A DNA stretch of 64,000 nt from Streptomyces agglomeratus. GTDB lineage: Bacteria; Actinomycetota; Actinomycetes; Streptomycetales; Streptomycetaceae. Positions within the stretch are counted from its first letter, which is position 1. Each line of letters begins with the position of its first letter. Below the pieces are notes generated by a model, which saw only the letters and a program-made list of their open reading frames with translations, did no database searches and was not told where the DNA came from. A program made the position numbers and the translations under genes. The stretch lies in assembly GCF_001746415.1 (NCBI RefSeq), contig NZ_MEHJ01000001.1, forward strand, positions 3,741,001 through 3,805,000, read 5' to 3'. Shown here one piece after another: positions 59,349 to 64,000 of the stretch.

Positions 59349-60098
59349 GTGAGCCAGCCGGAGATGCAGCCCGAGGGGCCCGCCCGGAAGGAGGGCGGGG
59401 GTGCCACCGAGCAGTCGCACGACGAGGACGATCTGACCGGCAGGCCCTTTCCGCTCGGGGACTGGGGCGAGCCCGCGGAGCGTCTCGACGAGCTCTACCG
59501 GTGGGTGGAGGCGGGCGCGCTGCACACGGCCGACTGGTACCTCGCCGACCGTGCCCGCAAGCGCCGCGCCGCGCGGGCCCTGCGCACCGGTACGGCCGCC
59601 GGCGTGATCGTCGGGGCCGCGCTGCCGCTCGTCGACCTGGCGGGAGCGGTGGACGGCGCGGCGGGGTGGGGATACCTGTCGCTGCTGCTGGGAGGCGCGT
59701 GCCTGGCCTGCGACCGGTACTTCGGATTCACGTCGGGGTGGATGCGGGACGTGGCCGCGGCGCAGGCGGTGCAGCGGCGGTTGCAGGCGCTCCAGTTCGA
59801 CTGGGCGTCGGAGAGCGTACGGGAGATGCTCGGCCCCGCCGAGGGGACGGCCGGTGAGGCGGCCGAGCGCTGCCTGAACGTGCTGCGGCGCTTCTCGGAG
59901 GACATCTCGGAGCTGGTGCGGTCGGAGACGGCTGACTGGATGGTGGAGTTCCGGGCGGGCCCGGCGCCGATGGTGATGCAGTCGGCGGGCGGGCCGGGCT
60001 CCGCCCGGCCGGACGGCGGAGCGTCGGCCGGGCGGTACACGCTCCCTCCGGGCACCCGGCCGAACATGCCGCGCCAGCGGCCCCCGGAGCCGCGCTGA
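59349..60098 (+). CDS. SLATT-domain membrane protein
   Basis: The 249-residue protein starts at GTG 59349 with GAGGAG 6 bp upstream. After an acidic leader, residues 45-70 form a helix ending in DWYLADRARKRRAARALR. Two membrane helices (TAAGVIVGAALPLVDLAG and WGYLSLLLGGACLACDRYF) and a long cytoplasmic helix bundle VQRRLQALQFDWASESVREM follow. This 2TM-plus-helix pattern is that of SLATT proteins, which act as membrane effectors in nucleotide-signalled defence. Here no SMODS cyclase or similar partner is adjacent, and the neighbours are housekeeping. The role is therefore unknown. The tail is Pro/Gly-rich. Confidence 0.7.
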   Translation: MSQPEMQPEGPARKEGGGATEQSHDEDDLTGRPFPLGDWGEPAERLDELYRWVEAGALHTADWYLADRARKRRAARALRTGTAAGVIVGAALPLVDLAGAVDGAAGWGYLSLLLGGACLACDRYFGFTSGWMRDVAAAQAVQRRLQALQFDWASESVREMLGPAEGTAGEAAERCLNVLRRFSEDISELVRSETADWMVEFRAGPAPMVMQSAGGPGSARPDGGASAGRYTLPPGTRPNMPRQRPPEPR

Positions 60099-60115
60099 GG
60101 CGCCGGAGCGGACCG

Positions 60116-60784
60116 CTAACTGAATATGATCATGGAGCCTTGGCCCAGGCTCCTGGTCGCCGCCGCGTGCAGGCCGAGCCAGACGTGACGTTCGCGGGCG
60201 AAGGGGTTCTCGTCGTACGGAAGAGCGTCGGCCGGCTCCTCCAGGGTGGTCGGGCGCTCCGGCGGCCGGGGCGCCGACGGCGGGTTCGCCGGGTCGATGC
60301 CGATCGCGGGGGCGACGAATTCCAGCTCCCGCAGCAGGCCCTGCGTGGAGCCCAGGGGCCCACCGCCCGCCAGGAGCTCCTCGTTGGACAGGGGCGCCGC
60401 GTAGTCCACCGGGACGTACGCGCCGGCGTGGTCGTAGTGCCAGACCAGGTGCGACTGCTGGGCCGTCGACTCGAACATCTCCAGGAGCTGCTCGTAGTCG
60501 CCGCCCAGGGCGTCCACCGGGGTCACTTCGAGACCGCACAGCTGAAGCAGGTACGCGCGCCGCAGGAAATGCAGGGCGTCGTAGTCGAAGCCCGCCACGG
60601 GGGCGACATCGCCCGAGAGGCCCGGCATGTAGGCGAACACGGGAACGGTCGGCAGGCCCGCGTCGGTGAGGGCCTTGTCGTACGACGCTATCTCTTCGGC
60701 GAAGGGATTGTCGGGGCTGTGGCACAGCACATCGACGAGGGGGACCAGCCACAGGTCACAGGCCACGTACGGCTCGCTCTCCAC
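60116..60784 (-). CDS. Conserved hypothetical protein
   Basis: About 222 residues with the GTG at 60784; a TTG at 60823 in frame would add 13. It includes DLWLVPLVDVLCHSPDNPFA, VAPVAGFDYDALHFLRRAYL and YDHAGAYVPVDYAAPLSN. I do not recognise a family. The sequence looks like a globular cytoplasmic protein without membrane segments. It is convergent with the SLATT gene (17 bp gap) and lies 67 bp downstream of the glycosyltransferase stop on the same strand, so it may be in that operon. Confidence 0.72.
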   Translation of the reverse strand: MESEPYVACDLWLVPLVDVLCHSPDNPFAEEIASYDKALTDAGLPTVPVFAYMPGLSGDVAPVAGFDYDALHFLRRAYLLQLCGLEVTPVDALGGDYEQLLEMFESTAQQSHLVWHYDHAGAYVPVDYAAPLSNEELLAGGGPLGSTQGLLRELEFVAPAIGIDPANPPSAPRPPERPTTLEEPADALPYDENPFARERHVWLGLHAAATRSLGQGSMIIFS

Positions 60785-60851
60785 TGGGTTCGTGCGACGG
60801 TCCAGGCAGCGTAGTGCCAGCAAGTCGCCGCGGACAGTTGGCGGGTGGGAC

Positions 60852-63290
60852 TCAGTTGTCCCGCCGACCGCTGCCCACGTCCCAGATCCAGGCCCCGCCC
60901 ACCGGTTTCCCCGGCTCGCCGAGCAGCCGCGTGACCGCGTCGCGCAGCGCCCGGGCGTTGTCCTGCGGCGCCAGGACGACCACGCCCGCCCGCCAGAAGT
61001 CCAGGTCGGCGCGGGCCTGCGCCCGCCAGTTGGCGCCGATCACGGGGGTCGCGGCCCCGTACCGGATGTCGCGCAGCAGGTTCGAGGTGTGGCGCGGGGA
61101 GGCGCCGTAGATGCCGATGCGGTCCGGGCCCCACGGGCCGTTGAAGTACCCGCCGGGTACGGCGAAATCGGGCGCCGTGGCGGACTGCCAGTGCAGCGCC
61201 TCCGCGTTCCCGGGGTCCGGGAGCGGGACGGGGACCACCGATTCGCCCTCGGCGACGTACGACTTCCACGTCCCCTCGGTGATGAAGGCCGGGACCGGGG
61301 GCCGCTCCCGCACCGGCATGGGCGTCGGCACGATCGGCAGCAGGGCGAGGGCGACGGCGGTGAGCCCGAGGGTGCGCGACAGGCGGTCGGGAGCGGTGCG
61401 CAGGCGGTCGGCCGCGAGCGCCACCAGGATGCCGAGCGCCGGGGCGCAGATCATCGCCACCCGCGACTCGATCACCGACTCGAAGAGCGGCTGGTGGGCG
61501 AGCGCCCGCCAGGGGCCCGGCAGGATCACCTCGGTGTACGGGATACGGAACTTGGGCCCGAGGGAGAGCAGCGCCGCCGCCAGGGTGGTGCAGGTGAGCG
61601 CCTTGACCAGCGGCAGCCGCCACAGGGCCAGCGCGACGGCGAAGGCGAGTCCCGTCAGCGGCCAGCCGTAGAAGGCGTTCTGCTCGGTGCGGTTCATCGC
61701 GAGCGGATCGGCCCGTGCCTCGTCGCCGAGCAGGGCGCGCCCGGAGAACTCCAGGAAGGCGAGCGGGCTGTTGCCGGCTTTGTCGCCGTGCAGGACGCTG
61801 TGGTAGCTCTGCGGGCCGAAGAACTGCCAGTACAGCGGGAAGGCGACCAGCGGTACGCACACGGCGGCCGCCACCCCGAGCCCCTTGAGTAGCGGGCGCC
61901 ACGCCGCACGGGCCGCCTCGCGGTGGGCGAGGGCGTAGAAGAGCGCGAAGAGCAGCATGCCCATGGCGGCGAGGAGGAGCGGCTCCTCGCCGAGGAAGAT
62001 CTGGTACGTCGCGAACAGCCCCAGCAGGACCCCGTCCCGTACGACTCGCTTCCCCTCGCAGAGCCGCAGCGCCCGGTCGATGATCACCGGGATCATGAAG
62101 AGAACGGCGAAGTTCGGATGCGCGTTGGCGTGCGAGATCATCGGCGGCGCGAAGGCGCACAGCGCCGCGCCGGCGGCGGCCGCCCAGCGGCCGCGCGCGA
62201 CCCGCCTGACGATCAGCCAGTACCAGGCGACGGCGGTCGCGGCCAGGCCGGCCGTCAGGACGAGCGCCCAGGTCGTGGTCGGGCCGAAGGCGAGCGTCAC
62301 GGGGACGAGGGGCACGGACAGGCCGAGCATGACCGTGTTGGCCATGAGGTTCACGCCGTCCGGGTAGTTCTGCGCGGTGGTGAAGAGCGGGTTGCGCAGC
62401 CCGGTGACGTTGTCGGCGGTGACGGCGAAGAACCACTCCCACTGGTTCTGGTCGTGTCCGGAGTCGGCCAGATACCGGTGGTCGAGGTCGGCCCACAGCC
62501 CCTTGTAGAGCAGTACGGAGGCCAGCAGGAAAAGGGCGCCGACGGCGAGGTCGGCGCGCCGCACGCGCCGCGCCTTCAGCCGTACGAGCTCGTAGAGCAC
62601 CTTGCCGTAGTCGGCCGGCCTGACCTTGGAGCCCTCCTGGTGGGCCCACCGCACCGGCACCTCGGCCACCTGCCAGCCCGCCCGCCGGAAGAACTGGAGG
62701 ATCTCCACGTCTATCCCCCACCCGTCGAGGCGGGCGTCGGCGAAGGCGGCCCGTGCCTTGTCGCCGTCGAAGAGCTTGAAGCCGCACTGGGTGTCCCGTA
62801 TGCCGGGCACGGCGACGGCCCGTATGAGCCGGTTGCCCATCCGCCCGAGCCACTCGCGCAGGCGCCGCTGGTGTACGTCGATGGACGACTCGGGGTGGGC
62901 GCGCGAGCCTATGGCGGCGGCGAGGCCCTCGTCGTCCTGGGAGAGTTCCTTGTCGAGGCGGTCGAGTTCCTCGATGGGGGTGGCCAGGTCCGCGTCCGTG
63001 ACGAGCACCCGGGCGCCGCGCGAGGCGATGACGCCGCGCCGCAGGGCGTGGCCCTTGCCGCGGTTGCCCGCCTCGTCGGCCTCCACGAGCAGGATGCGCG
63101 GCTCGCGGGCGGCGGCCGCCCGTACCGCGTCGGCCGTGCCGTCCGTGGAGCCGTCGTCGACGACGATCAGTTCCCAGCCGCCCCAGCGGCCGGGGTTCGC
63201 GTTCAGGTGGGCGCAGATCGCGTCCAGGGTGGGGCCCAGGCGCCGTTCCTCGTTGTAGGCGGGGACGACGACCGTCAGGTCGGCTGTCAC
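60852..63290 (-). CDS. GT2 glycosyltransferase fused to polytopic membrane domain
   Basis: The 812-residue protein starts with a dolichyl-phosphate mannose synthase-like GT2 domain: LTVVVPAYNEERRLGPTLDA, ELIVVDDGSTDGTADAVRAA, LVTDADLATPIEE (DxD) and QCGFKLFDGDKARAAF. From residue about 245 on, more than ten hydrophobic helices follow, then a soluble end with WIWDVGSG. The second part resembles GT-C-type or DUF membrane glycosyltransferase domains that use the polyprenyl-linked sugar. It may make the lipid-linked sugar and transfer it in one polypeptide. The GTG at 63290 overlaps the GntR stop (GTGA). Confidence 0.82.
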   Translation of the reverse strand: MTADLTVVVPAYNEERRLGPTLDAICAHLNANPGRWGGWELIVVDDGSTDGTADAVRAAAAREPRILLVEADEAGNRGKGHALRRGVIASRGARVLVTDADLATPIEELDRLDKELSQDDEGLAAAIGSRAHPESSIDVHQRRLREWLGRMGNRLIRAVAVPGIRDTQCGFKLFDGDKARAAFADARLDGWGIDVEILQFFRRAGWQVAEVPVRWAHQEGSKVRPADYGKVLYELVRLKARRVRRADLAVGALFLLASVLLYKGLWADLDHRYLADSGHDQNQWEWFFAVTADNVTGLRNPLFTTAQNYPDGVNLMANTVMLGLSVPLVPVTLAFGPTTTWALVLTAGLAATAVAWYWLIVRRVARGRWAAAAGAALCAFAPPMISHANAHPNFAVLFMIPVIIDRALRLCEGKRVVRDGVLLGLFATYQIFLGEEPLLLAAMGMLLFALFYALAHREAARAAWRPLLKGLGVAAAVCVPLVAFPLYWQFFGPQSYHSVLHGDKAGNSPLAFLEFSGRALLGDEARADPLAMNRTEQNAFYGWPLTGLAFAVALALWRLPLVKALTCTTLAAALLSLGPKFRIPYTEVILPGPWRALAHQPLFESVIESRVAMICAPALGILVALAADRLRTAPDRLSRTLGLTAVALALLPIVPTPMPVRERPPVPAFITEGTWKSYVAEGESVVPVPLPDPGNAEALHWQSATAPDFAVPGGYFNGPWGPDRIGIYGASPRHTSNLLRDIRYGAATPVIGANWRAQARADLDFWRAGVVVLAPQDNARALRDAVTRLLGEPGKPVGGAWIWDVGSGRRDN

Positions 63291-63982
63291 TGCTGCGGAC
63301 GCTCCAGCCGGCCGCTGTCCAGGCGCGCGGCCCACGCCAGCATCTGCGCGTGGAACGCCCCGATGACCGCCCGTACGGCTTCCGCGTCCCCCCGCGTCAC
63401 CGCGTCCACGACCTGCGAGTGGTCCTGCCACAAGCGGTTCCTGAGCCCCGGGTCGGCGCGCAGGTACGGCACGGAGAAGACCCAGCAGCGCAGCCGCAGT
63501 TGGTGCAGGAAACCGGAGATGTGCGGGTTGTCGACGAGGGCGCCGAGCTCGCGCCAGAAGCGCAGGTCGTACCCGATGAAGATGTCCAGGTCCCCGGCGC
63601 GCGCGGCCCGCGCGGCCTCGTCGGCCCGGCGGCCGATGGCCAGCAGCACGTCGGCGTGCGCGCCGCTCCAGCCGGCTTCGGCGAGGTTGCGGAAGACGCC
63701 GTCGGTGATCAGGGAACGGGCCTCGACCATGGAGCGGAAGTCCGCCACGGAGATCTCGCGGACCCGGAAACCGCGGTGCTGGTCGGAGTCGAGCAGGCTC
63801 TGCGCCGCCAGGTCCACGAGTGCTTCCCTGACGGGCGTCGCGGAGACGCCGTACTGGTCGGCGATCTGCTTGACGGTGAATTCCTGGCCCGGCCGCAGAC
63901 GCCCCGCGAGCACTTCGTCACGCAGCGCGTCGGCTATCTGCTGCCGCAGGGTGTTGCGGGTGACAGGTCCGCTCGCGGGCAT
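63287..63982 (-). CDS. FadR-subfamily GntR regulator
   Basis: The 231-residue protein has a winged helix LRQQIADALRDEVLAGRLRP with VKQIADQYGVSATPVREALV and a C-terminal FCD domain (RSLITDGVFRNLAEAGWSGA and a metal-type His in LWQDHSQVVDAV). FCD domains bind small organic acids with a metal. It overlaps the glycosyltransferase gene downstream by 4 bp, so it probably controls its own operon. ATG 63982 follows AAGGGGAAAGACCTC. Nothing but 18 bp of its leader is in the window beyond it. Confidence 0.87.
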   Translation of the reverse strand: MPASGPVTRNTLRQQIADALRDEVLAGRLRPGQEFTVKQIADQYGVSATPVREALVDLAAQSLLDSDQHRGFRVREISVADFRSMVEARSLITDGVFRNLAEAGWSGAHADVLLAIGRRADEAARAARAGDLDIFIGYDLRFWRELGALVDNPHISGFLHQLRLRCWVFSVPYLRADPGLRNRLWQDHSQVVDAVTRGDAEAVRAVIGAFHAQMLAWAARLDSGRLERPQQ

Positions 63983-64000
63983 GAGGTCTTTCCCCTTCGT

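Overview
The window is a Streptomyces-type chromosome segment. GC is very high, third codon positions are mostly G or C, GTG starts and 4-bp ATGA/GTGA gene overlaps are common, and it carries wblA, a SulP-carbonic anhydrase fusion and SpdB/RepSA-type plasmid genes. From about 0 to 34 kb the gene order follows a block conserved across Actinobacteria and known from Mycobacterium tuberculosis Rv3654c-Rv3683: tad pilus genes, ssd, an HAD phosphatase, a Fic-like protein, acs, a small membrane protein, an epoxide hydrolase, marP, a NUDIX gene, nth, crp, a metallo-beta-lactamase-fold gene, ridA, a DUF4177 gene, two Get3/ArsA-like ATPases, a whiB4-like gene (wblA), a class A PBP and a metallophosphoesterase. 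Extra genes are set into it: a CooC/ParA-like ATPase, a deacetylase lipoprotein, SulP-carbonic anhydrase, NhaA and a GH4 glycosidase.

Region 1 (1-4.9 kb, minus strand) is a tad/Flp pilus operon. Its ATPase gene (tadA) and first inner-membrane gene (tadB) each carry a one-base frameshift, so the operon as written cannot make a pilus. Region 2 (5-34 kb) is the conserved block described above: acetate activation, ion and bicarbonate transport, base-excision repair, cAMP-type regulation, envelope proteolysis and peptidoglycan synthesis.

Region 3 (34,208-43,964) is a compact 9.7-kb actinomycete integrative and conjugative element (AICE) of the pSAM2 type, integrated in the 3' end of a tRNA-Pro(CGG) gene. 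A perfect 47-bp direct repeat marks attL and attR, and two 17-bp integrase arm-type sites lie just inside. It carries int, xis, a RepSA-like rolling-circle initiator, spd-type small membrane genes, an FtsK-like tra gene, a GntR (KorSA-like) regulator coupled to an HAD phosphatase, and, unusually, a GGDEF-domain gene. That gene sits between two copies of an approximately 85-bp repeat that forms the same stem-loop with an identical 19-nt loop. Large inverted repeats near the right end are candidate single-strand-origin or transfer-locus structures.

Region 4 (44.2-47.7 kb), directly beyond attR, is a four-gene minus-strand cassette: an Xre-type regulator, an ImmA/IrrE metallopeptidase, a seven-helix membrane protein of the MAB_1171c/DUF6545 type, and a cytochrome P450. 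The function of this combination is not known to me, and it is the best candidate in the window for an undescribed system.

Region 5 (48-64 kb) is mostly core again: a secretory lipase, an S9 peptidase, SURF1, an ECF sigma factor with a repeat-rich membrane partner, asd and the aspartokinase gene, a DUF5063 gene, recR, ybaB, an orphan SLATT-domain protein, an unrecognised gene, a fused GT2/membrane glycosyltransferase and a FadR-type GntR regulator.
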